A stretch of DNA of 64,000 nt from Whalleya microplaca. Its lineage: Eukaryota > Ascomycota > Sordariomycetes > Xylariales > Xylariaceae. Of the stretch, positions 1-11,339 are shown in pieces (position 1 is the first letter of the stretch; each line of letters opens with the position of its first letter). Both the position numbers and the translations under genes were made by a program. The notes under the pieces were generated by a model. That model saw only the letters and a program-made list of their open reading frames with translations, did no database searches and was not told the DNA's origin. The stretch covers positions 124,001 through 188,000 of the forward strand of contig MU385740.1 in NCBI GenBank assembly GCA_022497155.1, read 5' to 3'.

Positions 1-227
1 AAAAGACCTCGCCCGCCGACTGGCCGTTCGTCTAGCGCGGTAATTGCCGCCCCAGCCAATCAGACGGCGCATAATCGGCCCCACCACAGGCGTCCAGCTT
101 CCATCCATCTGAATGTATGATCTCAACCTCTCTTGCCTACTTCGTATCGATTAATCCGCCCTAATTCGCCTTCATTCTCGGACCTCAAATCGCACATCTG
201 GATCGGGAGGCCACTCACTAACACACC
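1..227 (+). promoter_or_regulatory. 5' flank of the NDUFS4-like gene
   Basis: Non-coding, fairly GC-rich sequence upstream of the complex I subunit start at 228. A CCAAT box (agCCAATcag) lies near 54-60. No TATA box is evident, as is usual for housekeeping genes. The upstream neighbour lies outside the window. Confidence 0.4.
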
Positions 228-1074
228 ATGGCATCCCTCCGCACACCGACGGCAGCGCGGCTGCTGCAACTGCAACGCACCGCGATCTCGATCCCGAACC
301 GCCAGGCCACAGTGATGACCCAGCGACGGTTCAAATCCGACTCCTCAACCGCAACCGCAACCGCAACCTCGACCTCCGTCGCCGAGACCAAGCCCGCTGC
401 CGCGCCCGCGGTCCGACCGGCCAATTCGCCCGACTGGGGCGCGCACATCGACCGGGCGACATCGTACGTTCCCGTTCCCGCCCTGTTCCCCATCGCTTGT
501 CTTATATCAACTTGTGTTGCATTGGGGGAAATGATCTGGCGCCGCCTGCTGACGGGTAATATATAGCACATTCACGCCCGTGCCGAAGCGCGTAATGGAC
601 GGCAGCGAAGAAGGCGAGGTCCTCCCCGCCGCCGTGCTCTCCGGGGCGCCGATGGAGCTGCAAGCCAGGACGGTCCGGTATGCCTCCCTCCCTCCCTCCC
701 TCCCTATCCACCCTCACACACCCACCGACAACGACAAAACTAATAACCAATCCCCCCCTCACAGCATCTACCAACCAGCCAAGCCCGCAACACAGTCCGG
801 CAACTGGGGCAGCCACCACTGGCGCATGGACTGGGATGTGCTGGGCAAGGGCCACCGGTGGGAGAACCCGCTGATGGGCTGGCAGTCGTCGGGCGACTAC
901 ATGCAGGGCACCAAGATCGAGTTCAAGAGCAAGGAGGACGCCGTCGCCTTCGCCGAGAAGCAAGGGTACGAGTACTTCGTGCAGGAGCCCAAGGAGCGCG
1001 CCTTCACGCCCAAGGCGTACGCTAATAACTTCTTGTACTCGCCTAAGAAATTGAAGCACATCCGGGCGAAATAG
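228..1074 (+). CDS. NADH:ubiquinone oxidoreductase (complex I) NDUFS4/21-kDa subunit
   Basis: Accessory subunit of mitochondrial respiratory complex I, in the peripheral arm near the NADH-oxidising module. Exons 228-463, 567-677 and 765-1074 splice to 218 aa with consistent phases. The N-terminus (first ~35 residues) is rich in Arg and Ser with almost no acidic residues, as in a matrix-targeting presequence. A low-complexity Thr/Ala stretch follows. The core matches the ETC complex I subunit family: [12 protein letters not shown], then [12 protein letters not shown], then [16 protein letters not shown], and a C-terminal FAEKQGYEY...[14 protein letters not shown]. Length fits fungal NUO-21/NDUFS4. 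Both introns have GTA donors and CAG or TAG acceptors; intron 2 carries a (TCCC)n microsatellite at about 683-706. The gene converges on the Gid8 gene downstream. I am confident of the family; the N. crassa nuo-21 name is by analogy. Confidence 0.95.
683..706 (+). repeat. (TCCC)n microsatellite inside intron 2 of the complex I gene
   Basis: About five uninterrupted CTCC/TCCC units just after the 5' splice site of the second intron. A length-variable intronic repeat with no coding effect. Confidence 0.85.
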
Positions 1075-1724
1075 ATGTAGATAGGTAGATGGAGGGAAGG
1101 ATGGACGGATCGGTAGAAGCAAGCATACACAAACAGAGAGCGAGAGATGGATGTGGGGAAAACACATGCATATTCGTGTTGTGTTGTGGCACTGTATATA
1201 TGTATAGGTACTACTCCTAAACAATGGTTGGTATCATCTCGAAGCACACCCCCCTACCGTCCTGCCTGCGCCGTACAAAGTGACTCTGTCCCCCTTGAAT
1301 CACGATCCGGTCCGGTACCTTGACTCTGAACCTGGAGATAAACCATGCCGAGTTCAAGTAAAGGCAATGGTACGTGGCATGGGACATCCCCGGTACTGCC
1401 AGCCTTAGACCTCGCAAACCTCAAACGCCTAGCAGAGCTGCAAAGAATGCTAAGTACCAATGAACTCCTGCCGCCGAACCTTCCTAACCCTTAACACCTA
1501 TCTAACCTGTAAACGCCTAATTTCATGTCCTGATTCCTCCCGTTATTCGGTACATACCACTTTTCGGAGTGAGTATTCATAGTGCCTATGTCCACGTTCT
1601 TGTAATCCTTTGGGCCGTGGACGAGATTGGTAAGGACACTAGTAGCCATCTCACGAATCCGCGTGAGTCTGCAGACCCTTCCCTAGTGTGACTATGAAGG
1701 GAATCGACTGTGTCCCGAATCGCA
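1075..1724. other. Convergent intergenic region
   Basis: 650 bases between the 3' ends of the complex I gene (+) and the Gid8 gene (-). It presumably holds both 3' UTRs. No conserved protein, RNA gene or repeat is visible; open frames here lack codon structure and homology. Confidence 0.6.
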
Positions 1725-2929
1725 TTAAGTTGTTATCATCGGCTCATGGCCATTTTCATGAGAGACCGAGTCGTCGCCATCTAAGCCAAGCTCGATTCTT
1801 GCTGGCAGATCTTTCTTAGTTTCCTTGCGAGCAGTCTCTTCAGTCCAGGCTCTCATTTGAAGTAGCTGGCGAAGGGCCGCATCTATGCGATGTCCCTGGC
1901 GCTCGAGGATCGCCTTGTTGACTTTATCAGCAACCTCTATCCGAAGGCCTGGTTGGAGCAATGCCGCCAGTGAAGGATCGAGGTTATCATGATCGAACAC
2001 GAGCAGCGACATTGTCTTTTCCAGGGCTTCTAGAAATTGCGGCTTCCGAGGAGCCTTCGGGCCCAACTGGGTTTGTGCAAATTCCAGGGCCGGCGAGATG
2101 TCGCCACCTGCTTTCGGATTGCAGGTCCGTATTAACTCTACCAATTGCAGGTTCAGGAGTGCAAAGTGCAGGGTTTCATCCTCGTCCAATATCTTTTAGA
2201 AGAAATTAGCTTACGCAAGGTCATGGCAAAGTGTTACAAGAAAATATCACAGAGTTACGACTGGTCATAAAAAAGTGGTTGTTCCTCATCAAAGGCCCGA
2301 AGACCATATGAGTGGTGCATGTAAACTCGAGTTTTAATCATAGTAGGTTGGGGCTTAGAACTTGGGGGGAAAGAAAAGCGCACATACCGAGGGATCAAGG
2401 TCGTTAATGGCGTGCGTAGCATTCTCAATCTCCCCTCTATGTATGAACCGTTGGATCTGTTGTCTAGCTTGGATAGCAGGGTTGGGTTGTTGAGGATGTA
2501 GATTTGCTTCGGCCGAGAACTTTGCAGCGGCGTTCGGGTAGCCGCCAACAGTCAGATAGTCGAGTACCAAGGCGTTAATATCGCTAGTCACCATGTCAGC
2601 CTAAGCAGCCTAACCAACTAATTTGAGACGGAAAGGGAGACGACGAGAGGCATGGTTCAGAATCTAAAAGATAAAATCGATCTCCGCATGATATACTCAG
2701 AGAGATTCCCATTGATTGTTTGTTACATCATGGAAGGCCACGGGGACGGAAAGCGCTTGGGAGGAAAAAGAGCAATATACACATACCTTTTCGGAGTCTT
2801 CACCTCCTCAACCTGTCGCGTAAAGAGATCCTTAAGCGGCTTCGCCGTTGAGGCTGACGAGCTCTGCACGAAGACCCATCAGAATGATACAACACAGGCA
2901 AACGTTCAGACGGTTGGTCAACGTACCAT
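1725..2929 (-). CDS. GID/CTLH E3 ubiquitin ligase subunit Gid8 (LisH-CTLH-CRA protein)
   Basis: Scaffold subunit of the GID/CTLH ubiquitin ligase, which in yeast degrades gluconeogenic enzymes when glucose returns. Exons on the minus strand: 2929-2927 (the ATG alone), 2863-2787, 2583-2388 and 2192-1725. These give 247 aa, normal for Gid8. The start follows because exon 2 is in frame with the conserved KDLFTRQVEEVKTPK leader but has a stop just upstream and no ATG; an ATG followed directly by GTACGT, with a cag acceptor 60 bases on, supplies it (MSSAS...). The LisH motif SDINALVLDYL...YPNAAAKF starts near residue 28. CTLH follows (IQRFIHRGEIENATHAINDLDPS), then CRA (LHFALLNLQLVELIR). Divergent from the uridine kinase gene. 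Family certain; the 3-nt first coding exon is a well-supported inference. Confidence 0.92.
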
Positions 2930-3756
2930 CTTGCGATCAAGAACTTCCGAAATGTATCTTGCGTGACGAAGTTGATCCTCGAATACACGATCACTTGGCG
3001 AGGACATGCCCTGCCTCACATCGGTGGAAGATATAGCCAAATACTAGGAGACAAAAGGTAATATGGCGAGAGGGAGAAATGCAGACACGGTGAGAATGCG
3101 TAGAGCTCAACTCAAGGCTGATGTTCAGGTTAAGGAAGTGGAGTGGCAGAGTAGCAAAAGCTTCTGCCATTTGGTGCGGACAAGAAAAGAGAGGTAGGGG
3201 GACCTCAAAAAATGTGTGGCTGAAACTGCGCAGCCAGGTACTAACCGGCTAGCGTGGGGGCAGATATGTGGCGCAAGTGGCTTGAATGTGGTCCGTGAAC
3301 CATGGTTGCCTGCTTCTCTATGGTTGCATTTTCGTTAACAACACGCCCCAAGCTCCCACCGACCTTCCTGATTGTATTGGCCCAGTCACTCGCACACAGC
3401 ATTCACCCTCATATTTATTATATTCACTTGGTAATTTTTCTATCTTCCTATTTCCTTGCTTTTTCTTTTTCTTTCCCTGCCTTGAGATCTATGCCAAGAC
3501 ATTTCTAAGATTTTCTTAGTGGGGCTACGCAACTATTCCGTTCTTTGCTGAGGACTTGAGCCGCCTCCAAACCGTCCTCTGCTTATTATTGATCGGTTCT
3601 TCCCGGCGGTGTTCCCCGACAGCCTGTTCACTTACAACCATCTTATAGACACCGCCGCTATTTGCTTGCTTATAGACCTGACATTGTGCTACTACGGTTG
3701 AGCAAGCGGTCACTCATGTCTGTTATATATACTACTCGGGGCTACGACGGGCAGTC
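2930..3756. promoter_or_regulatory. Divergent promoter region, Gid8 gene and uridine kinase gene
   Basis: 827 bases between two divergent starts. It contains a pronounced pyrimidine tract on the plus strand at about 3420-3520 (CT/T-rich), typical of fungal promoters and 5' UTRs, and a TATATA sequence at 3724-3731 close to the uridine kinase ATG. No ORF here has support. Confidence 0.5.
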
Positions 3757-5666
3757 ATGAACACCGGTATTGGGTCGCCCGCCATCGTGGCTGACAATCA
3801 TGCGGATACAATTGCAAAGAGAGCCCATTATAGCCCGCCTTGGGCTGACCTAAGCATTATTGGTATTGCTGGTAGCTCTGGAAGCGGAAAGTCAACTTTG
3901 TCTCATGCCATCGTCAGCAAGTTGAATCTACCATGGGTTGTAATCCTGTCAATGGTGAGCATAATTAAGTATGTAAGGATGCGGAACCATGTCTTACTTG
4001 TCCCAGGATTCGTACTACAAGCCGTTAGACCCCGAAGCTTCCAGGAAAGCTTTCTTGAATGAATATGACTTCGATTCTCCCGAGGTAAGCGCCCTTATCT
4101 GTAACCCCGGCCGCCCCTCAAGTATTAATTCCGGTGATGTAGGCCATAGACTTTGATGCACTAGTAGATACTCTTCGGGACTTGAAAGCAGGGTTAGTAC
4201 ATGTCTGCGTTGTATACACTGTAGTTTCCGTACCTACCTTCTATAACTCCCGACACTAATTTCGTTACACTGTATATAGCAAGCGTACTGAAATACCGGT
4301 ATATTCTTTCGAGAAGCATCAACGTATGAAGAAGACTACGACAATATACTCTCCGCATGTTCTCGTTCTAGAGGGGATCTTTGCCTTGTACGACCAGAGA
4401 GTCATGGATTTGATGGACATGCGGGCAAGTCACCAATATTGGGAATTGCTACGCGATAGTCTGGCTAACTCATGAGTAGATCTACTGCGAGGCAGATGCA
4501 GATACGTGTCTTTCTAGAAGAAGTATAGCTTCACCAGAACGAACTGCCAATAGTCACTAAGATCGTGATTATAGTTCTACGGGATGTGAAAGACCGAGGT
4601 CGCACTGTTGAGGGCTGCGTTAAGCAGTGGTTCAGCTTTGTGAAGCCGAACTTTGAAAAAGTGAGCCGACTCGACTTCTTACAAGGCTCAACTGACTTTT
4701 CTCTTTAGTATGTTCAGCCACAGAGGAATAATGCCGGTACGGAAAAGACTGAGATCTAGCCCCTTTATTTCACTGTAGCAAATGCGACGTCTAGGCTAAC
4801 TGATTTGGTTTAGACATCATCGTACCACGAGGTATAGAGAACCGAGTTGCTATGGGTAAGACATGTCTTCTTCCCCTAAAATCGTATGCTCATTATCATA
4901 GCCATGGTTACCCAGTACATTGAAAGAAAGTTGCTTGAAAAGTCAACACGTCATCGAGCGGCCCTCAAGAGCCTGGAAATTGGCCATGAGAGTGAACCTC
5001 TTTCCGATCGAGTCATAGTTCTCAAGGAAACACCTCAACTCAAGGGCATGAACACCATCATTCAGGATATTGACACCTCGAGCGAGGACTTCATATTTTA
5101 CTTTGATAGGCTTTCTTGTCTCTTGATTGAACAGTAGGTGCGATCTTCTTTTCTTTTGCGACATGATGATTAACCTCTGCAGGGCTTTGAATAATGTCCA
5201 TTTCAAGGAGATGACGGTCGAGACGCCTGCCGGCAAGATATATCACGGACTCACTGCTAAGGGTGAAGTGAGTGCAGTGATCGTTCTTCGTGGGGGCGCA
5301 ACTTTCGAGACTGGCTTGAGAAGAGTAATACCGGATAGCCGAACCGGACGTATGCTCATCCAATCTAACACTCGTACTGGAGAACCGGAGCTTCATTACT
5401 TGAAACTGCCCAAGGATATAAACAACCACGATAGCGTTCTGCTTCTCGACGCCCAAATGTCTAGCGGTGGTTCTGCCCTGATGGCTGTCCAGGTCCTTGT
5501 AGATCACGGTGTTCCGCAAGATCGCATCGTCTTTGCGACATATTCAGCAGGCCACGTAGGTGTCCATCGATTGACCAAAGTCTTTCCAGAAGTCACTGTT
5601 GTTATTGGCAACATGGTCCCTGACTTCGAGGATAGATGGATCGAGAAGAGATACTTCCGCTGCTGA
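3757..5666 (+). CDS. Uridine kinase / uracil phosphoribosyltransferase-like bidomain protein
   Basis: Pyrimidine salvage enzyme of the URK1/UCKL1 type, phosphorylating uridine and cytidine to UMP/CMP. Exons 3757-3954, 4007-4084, 4143-4192, 4280-4424, 4480-4522, 4575-4660, 4709-4736, 4814-4855, 4902-5133 and 5183-5666 give 461 aa. N-terminal kinase: P-loop GSSGSGKST at residues 39-47, then DSYYKPL, YDFDSPEAIDFD, LVLEGIFALYD, CEADADTCLSRR and RDVKDRGRTVEGC. The C-terminal UPRT-like domain has VSAVIVLRGGATFETGLRR and the PRPP-loop region LLDAQMSSGGSALMAVQVL. As in UCKL1-like proteins, this loop departs from the bacterial UPRT consensus, so the second domain may be regulatory. Intron 4 uses a GC donor (CGG|gcaagt). 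No frameshift remains once the nine introns are removed. Confidence 0.93.
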
Positions 5667-6117
5667 TACACAATATTCTACATACATAGGTAAATAGATT
5701 GCCGCGATGCCTTAAGCCTTTTTACTATCACCGCCTTGGGATCATAAAACACTTGCAGGCCTCCTCTTTCTACGACTCCAAAGGTTTGTTCATGAAAGCT
5801 AGTCACCAGGTGATATCTAGACATATACACGAGAATATTGAATCGTTTTCTAAACTAGGAGAAGCATTGTGCAAGGGAAGAATCAGAGTACATTGGAGAC
5901 CTTACTTTTATAATTATATAGGCATTATTTTATATGGTCTTGCCATAATTCTAACTAAATTGAACCCTCTGTTAAGTCCAGCATGCCCGAATAGAGCCGA
6001 TGTATTTCGGACTGTCAGCTGCCACTAAGATTTATGCTCGATGGACCTGACGAAGGTTCCGTCATATTGACGCCCGTAACATTACTTTAAATAACCTCAC
6101 TAGTCATCATCGCTTCA

Positions 6118-6235
6118 TACGAGCTAGCCAATCATCGTGGCCGTTTCCCCTTTTTACGAGCCGACCAATCACAGTTGTTGCTCACCGAACTACTCGGGTA
6201 AGCGTATGGTCATTTACGAACCCGCAAATCATCGA
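6118..6235 (+). promoter_or_regulatory. Triplicated TACGAgc..CCAATCA-type element
   Basis: Three imperfect copies of a block joining TACGAR to a (C)CAATCA/CAAATCA box start at 6118, 6155 and 6215. CCAAT is the target of the fungal HAP complex. They lie roughly 370-470 bases upstream of the hydrolase start. Function is inferred from motif and position only. Confidence 0.35.
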
Positions 6236-6412
6236 TCGACCTTGCTGTCGAGTTATCGACAAGTGACTCGTCCCTATTCGGCGCTCTCTCCTTTTTCTAT
6301 AGGTGAGGATTGCCATGAACGAAGAAATCTCCCCCGAATTTGTCGCAAGCACTTCCCTACATATGTAAGCCGCCACATACGTAAAACAAAAAACTTGACT
6401 TGGAAAACAGGA

Positions 6413-6420
6413 TATATAAA
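6413..6420 (+). promoter_or_regulatory. TATA box (TATATAAA)
   Basis: Consensus TATA element 170 bases upstream of the ATG at 6590, followed by a CT-rich stretch suited to a transcription start. Confidence 0.45.
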
Positions 6421-6589
6421 AGTCGTAGTTCCTCTCCTTCTCCAGACAGTCCGACTCCAACCTATTGGTTTCTTCAGCCGTTATCATCTTGTTCATTGCA
6501 AACTAACTTCTCATTACCATCCTAACCATTCCGAAGCCGACTGGCCCAGACATCTTCCCTATCCTAACTCCCCTAAACAGCGAAGTAGA

Positions 6590-7339
6590 ATGGCGCCGCA
6601 GAAACCAGTCCTCGTCTTCGTTCCCGGAGCCTGGTTCACCCCTGAATACCTACAACCAGTCACCACCATCCTCGAACAAGCCGGTTACGTCACCGACTGT
6701 GTAACACTCCCCTGCGTAGGCCCTGAGCAAGCCAACGCCACAGCACCAATCCCCCAATCCTTCGACCCCGACGTAGCCGCCGTCCGGCGTGTAGTCCTCA
6801 AGCACCTCGACGCGGGCGACGACGTGGTCGTGGTCGCGCACAGCTACGGTGGGGTGGTATCCAGCGAGGCGGTGGTGGGCCTGGACCGGCACACGCGCTC
6901 CGCCTCCGGTGCGAAATCCGCCGTCGTGCACCTGGTGTACGTCGCGGCGTTAGTCATCGACGTCGGCGACCGCGTGTGGCCGACGGGGCAGCCGCCGGTG
7001 CCGGAGGACTACGTCGTGCAAGGCGACCTGGTGTCGCGCGCGCCGGACCCGGCGATGATGAGCCGGTACCCGCCGGCGCAGCTGGATCTGCTGGTGCGCA
7101 GCCTGCATAGCCACGCGTGGAAGGCGTTCACGAGCCCCATCACGCACGCCGCGTGGCGCGTGATCCCGGGAACGTTCGTGCGCGCCAAGGGGGATCCGTA
7201 CGTGGGCTTTAATCCGCCTCAGGGGCATAAGTTCGGGGAGGTCGTGGAGGTCGATGGGGATCATTTCCCGTTTGTGACGGCTACGGAGGAGACTGCTGAG
7301 GCGATTAAGAAGGCCGTGGAGAGTAGCATTGGATCTTAA
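6590..7339 (+). CDS. Alpha/beta hydrolase (salicylate-esterase/hydroxynitrile-lyase-like group)
   Basis: Small soluble intronless hydrolase of 249 aa. The N-terminal strand and oxyanion-hole segment VLVFVPGAWF comes first. The nucleophile elbow VAHSYGG places Ser at about residue 85, and a late DGDH supplies the catalytic His near residue 225. The acid residue cannot be assigned by eye. The start at 6590 was chosen because it sits immediately before the conserved first beta strand and follows the TATA/CCAAT promoter; the in-frame extension upstream has no family signature. Codon third positions are strongly G/C from about 6780 to 7260, unlike the AT-rich flanks, so the gene stands out in base composition. 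Substrate unknown. It is not adjacent to the PKS cluster and I see no operon-like partner. Confidence 0.85.
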   Translation: MAPQKPVLVFVPGAWFTPEYLQPVTTILEQAGYVTDCVTLPCVGPEQANATAPIPQSFDPDVAAVRRVVLKHLDAGDDVVVVAHSYGGVVSSEAVVGLDRHTRSASGAKSAVVHLVYVAALVIDVGDRVWPTGQPPVPEDYVVQGDLVSRAPDPAMMSRYPPAQLDLLVRSLHSHAWKAFTSPITHAAWRVIPGTFVRAKGDPYVGFNPPQGHKFGEVVEVDGDHFPFVTATEETAEAIKKAVESSIGS

Positions 7340-8612
7340 GGCTGGATGGGTTGGTTTCGGTATGAGTTCGTGGTCATCTGCCTAGGTTGTACACATATGG
7401 AAAATTCAAACTCATTTCATCTAAGGCTAAGGTGACAATAAAGAGATAACCTGAGTAAATTATCAAGTATATAGTAATCATTTGAGTCTCATGTCTAGGA
7501 ACTGAAGTACACATTTGAAAACAAACGGAGCATTTGAAGCTAATATCAAACAGTCCATTGAACTCTAGAATATAGGTCTCAAAGACTCACCGAGGATGTC
7601 TGAGTTGGGTTATTTTATTAGAAATTAACATATAGTTCCTTGAGTAAGATATAATGTGATGAGAATCTTCGGCTGTGTATTACCTTATAGTGAAGTTATG
7701 ATAAGGAGGAAGGCCTATGTAACTATATAATTCTCTTGATATAGTTTGGTACACTAATATGACAACTTCACTGAGGCTATCTACTAATCGAGAAGAGACT
7801 CTCTATTTTGACTTACACTTTCACTATCTCATTATCGAAACACAGGTTCAATGAGACTTACTAGTTTCAGGTTCAGCGATTTTAGAAGGATAGCCTACTA
7901 GATACAATGCTTACAAGATGCCTTTACTGTACAAGTCCTTGACCCACAAACTAACACTCCCGCGAGAGTGTAGCCTCGTCAGCTAAACTATCAGATATTT
8001 CGCTGATAGACACCTCACTTTTGCCTTGTGGGTTCTTCTATTAAGGCACTACTTGCTTAATATCTTGTGTATTTGAATCTGTTTAGAACACCCCGCTCTT
8101 TGTCTTCCGGAGTGGCTTACTCCTGTTACTTACATCAATGAATACAATATTAACCTTTGACCTGATACTCAAATCGGACGGAATACTGACATATTTATGC
8201 CCAGTAACTTCTGTTAATAATATTATTGGCCTATATAGAATAAATACAACCTCTCGCCACGTTCGTAGACTTACTATCGATCCATACATAGGCCCTACTA
8301 TCGGTCTCAGAAGCTATACCACGTTACATGACGTTCAATGCAAAGGCCATATTTAAGCAGTCACAATATAGCGCCACTTGCACGCTGTATAAGACCCTAG
8401 GTCTAGATCTAAGCTATTGAGAATGGCGTGGTGCGGCTGAGACTTGGCAACAATACCATGAGGAGCATTTATACCCCGCGACGTCTGGCACATCGAAATA
8501 TCATCTTTGCTCACTGCTTACGACTAGCGTCGAAATTTAATACATGGACTATTCTAGAACTCGATACCTCGAATGAAGTTCTGCCACACCCCCGAGACTA
8601 GGACTACCGGAA
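7340..8612. other. AT-rich intergenic region with a decayed repeat
   Basis: About 1.27 kb with no supportable gene. It contains a diverged copy (about 7833-7956) of the solo-LTR-like sequence found at 40109-40242. The remainder looks like mutated non-coding DNA and the promoter of HET protein 1. Confidence 0.55.
7833..7956 (+). repeat. Diverged copy of the LTR-like dispersed repeat
   Basis: Aligns by eye over about 120 bases with 40109-40242: both carry an ACAGG(T/G)T.AATGAG block, then GGTTCAGC.ATT.TAGA, then ACAATGCT, then TACTGTAC(C)AGTCCTTGACCC in the same order. Many differences are C/T or G/A. The ends are worn and no target duplication is evident. Confidence 0.6.
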
Positions 8613-10938
8613 ATGCCGAGCTTTCTAGGCTCCGCGAAAGACCTCGCGAAAGGAGTGCGCTTAGCAGCTAATACGACAATATGGGCTGGAAATGTCGCCG
8701 CTCGACACTTCAAGGGAAGCAGGAAAAACGTCTGTCTCATTTGCAACAATCTTCAACCTTACGGCCATGAAAACACATTTGGCCGGCCTGAGGCCTTTTG
8801 GAATCAGATTAGCAGCCCGGAGGAAGCTGCGCGGAGAAAGGAGCTCTCTTCAGTACCTACTCTAGTTTTAGAGAATATTTCCACGAAGAAGCTCCTGGAA
8901 ACCCGGGAGATCGATCCGAAAACGGGTGGTCCAAAGAACGACTGTAAGTATTGCCGGCTATTATGCGAGATCTTCGACGCTTTCTTCATCGACGAATGGA
9001 TGAGTTGGATTACGGAGACCAAGAATGGAATGCCAATCAGGGTCGGCCTAATGATACGGGAGGGCTCACCGTTGATTATTAATTGTTGGAACTTCACCTA
9101 CGACAAGTGGTTCCTACAGGCGAGAGTTGATCTTGAGCTTTATTCGGATCCCCCGATGCATTATCCCGTTCCAGGCGCACCGACGATGGGCCCTGTAGGT
9201 CCTCGATCCACAGACGTGAGGTCTCAGGAGTCCATGAACTTCATCAAGCAAAGCGTATCACAATGCTGCAGAGAACACCCTGGATGCATAATACAGTCTG
9301 ATGGGTTCGTCCCGACAAGGCTCATCTATGTAGGAGATGGGAAGGACGCGCTAAGGCTGTGCGATACCGCTTCTTCGGGACAAAGCGTCGCTTGGGCAGC
9401 TCTTAGCCATTGCTGGGGAGGTGGTAAGCCCTTATCTTTAGTTCAGTCAAGGCTTGATATGCTGAAGGAGCACATCGATTTCTCAGAATTGCCTGCCACG
9501 TTCAAAGATGCAATTACTGTAACGCAAGAGCTTGGGGTATTATATGTTTGGATTGACTCACTCTGCATCATTCAGGACAACAAGACAGATTGGGAAGTAG
9601 AAGCCTCTCGAATGGGAGCAGTCTACAGCCAGGCATTCATTGTCATCACCAGTGCATCGTCACCTAATCCCGATACGCCGTTTCTTGGACCTCGAGATGT
9701 AGAATGGTCGCCGAAACGTTTCAACTTGAACATATCCCCTGGTGTAGACATACCGATCATGGTTCGACGACGACATCTCCTAGCGGCACCACTTGATCAG
9801 GGCTTGCTCGAGCCGCCATTTACGAGCTCATGGGCCACGTTGAAGAAAGTTGGACCGCTTTACGCTCGCGGATGGTGCTTCCAAGAATGGTTTCTAGCAA
9901 AACGAATCCTGCACTTTGCCCCCGGTGCTATCATCTTTGAGTGCAAGACTCATCGGCAAAGCGACGATCAATTGCCTCCTTACCCCTCCACAGTTCCAGG
10001 AACGTTAGGAGAGGTCACAACAATGGAACAATGGCACATGATTGTAAAGTCATATACTTCACGCCAATTGACATTTACCATCGACAAACTTCCGGCGATA
10101 GCAGGCGCTGCTACGATCATGCCTCAGGCAAAGACGAGCAGATACCTCGCCGGTCTCTGGAGTGAGACCCTGCTGATGGATCTCTTGTGGCAGGTGATGC
10201 CAGGGCGCGCGCACACGCGGCTCATGACTAAAGAGCACGAAGAAAATGCACCGACGGTGAGTACCTAGCATCCTGAGATAACTCTCCCCTCTCCTGGCTT
10301 CCTTTGGGGGCTCATTTGCTGTGATCGAGAATTCTTTAAAGTCCCAAAACATAACTCGGAAATTTTCAAATATCGCAAAAGTATCCATAGGACGTAGTTA
10401 CTGACTCTAGATATTGTAGTGGTCATGGGCGTCGATGAACTGGGGCGTGACGTGGAACACACTAAAGTCGCCGCAACGCCTCGCCACTGTGATAGACGCC
10501 CAGACCAAAGTCGAAGGTGCTAATCCATACGGGCAAGTCTCGGGAGGCTCGATCACTCTTCGCGGCCGTATCAAGTACTGCCAGCTATCCTCCAACTACC
10601 AGAGGATGGAGCACTGGGTCTACTCCATCAAAGGCGACGGCACTCCCAGTCGGAAGCAGCATTTTCGCACTGATGGCGCTTTGGTATCAGGACCAGTTCC
10701 AGACCAGACCGGCACGGTCGCGCGCCGGATTCGAGATGACTCGTATGTGCAGCAGCTGGAAACGAGCGCTGCATTCTTCTGCATCGCCCGATGTCCCTGG
10801 GCGAATGCCGACCACGTAGGGTTGATCTTGGGCTTATCGCCCAAGGTCCCTGGCTGCATGGAAAGAGTTGGGAATATCACGAATGTGCCAAAAGACTGGT
10901 ACGAAACTGGCCAGGAAGTCACAGTTACGATTGTGTAG
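8613..10938 (+). CDS. HET-domain protein 1
   Basis: Putative heterokaryon-incompatibility protein, a family that triggers cell death on non-self recognition in fungal fusion cells. Exons 8613-10256 and 10420-10938 (intron GTGAGT...GTAG) give 720 aa. The N-terminal third has a cysteine-containing segment (VCLICNNL, CKYCRLLCEIFDAF) seen in many HET proteins. The HET domain covers about residues 262-420: ALSHCWGGG, LPATFKDAI, LGVLYVWIDSLCIIQDN, and RMGAVYSQAFIVITSASS. The intron splits the diagnostic PTWSWAS motif (PT before it, WSWASMNWG after), which confirms the splice. No C-terminal NACHT, WD40 or ankyrin domain is present. Same family and orientation-independent from HET protein 2 at 21920-24103. 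Its partner locus cannot be inferred from this window. Confidence 0.93.
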
Positions 10939-11339
10939 GCAGGGTTAATGTTATTGACGATTATGACGAATTGACGAAGATACCCTACAGGTAATACTGT
11001 AATATCTACTGAATGAGCATGAAACTAGAAGTTTCACGCTGGTTCAGATTCAGCATCTGTATATTTTCTTCCAGGTTATATCTACAGTGCATATTTCCAC
11101 TCAGAAACTGAAATATCGTGTACAGTCCGGGAAGTGTTTTAACGGCTAAGCTCGCAGCGGACCTCTCTAGATATTGAGATGAGGACTCTAGTATGGTGGG
11201 TGGGTAGTGAAGGTTAGCTGTGAGGTATTAAAAATTTAGTATTATTCTATTTGACCTTCCTACTTAAAGGAATGGGATGATAATATTAGCGATCCTTGTG
11301 ATCCGCGCGATGTAATGTACCCGTATTAATATAGATCAT
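10939..11339. other. Convergent intergenic region
   Basis: 400 AT-rich bases between the 3' ends of HET protein 1 (+) and the carboxylesterase (-). No feature recognised. Confidence 0.6.

Larger units (their letters stand above)
5667..6589. promoter_or_regulatory. Intergenic region and promoter of the alpha/beta hydrolase
   Basis: About 920 bases, AT-rich in the first half. The second half carries three CCAAT-like repeats (6118-6235) and a TATATAAA box at 6413-6420. The long frame running in from 6137 is read-through of promoter sequence; its first 151 codons look non-coding. Confidence 0.5.

Noticed and set aside
502..1247. Long minus-strand open frames over the complex I gene
   Set aside because: They are mirror frames of a GC-rich coding region, with low-complexity translations and no homology.
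3286..3519. Small ORFs in the divergent promoter before the uridine kinase
   Set aside because: Their composition reflects a pyrimidine-rich promoter tract; no signal peptide or conserved domain.
4480..4660. Frameshift in the uridine kinase gene
   Set aside because: The apparent stop lies in a 52-base intron (A|gtatag...attatag|TT); splicing restores SRRILRDVK.
6137..6589. Long N-terminal extension of the alpha/beta hydrolase frame
   Set aside because: It overlaps the CCAAT and TATA promoter elements, has no hydrolase or targeting signature, and the family normally starts right at the first beta strand.
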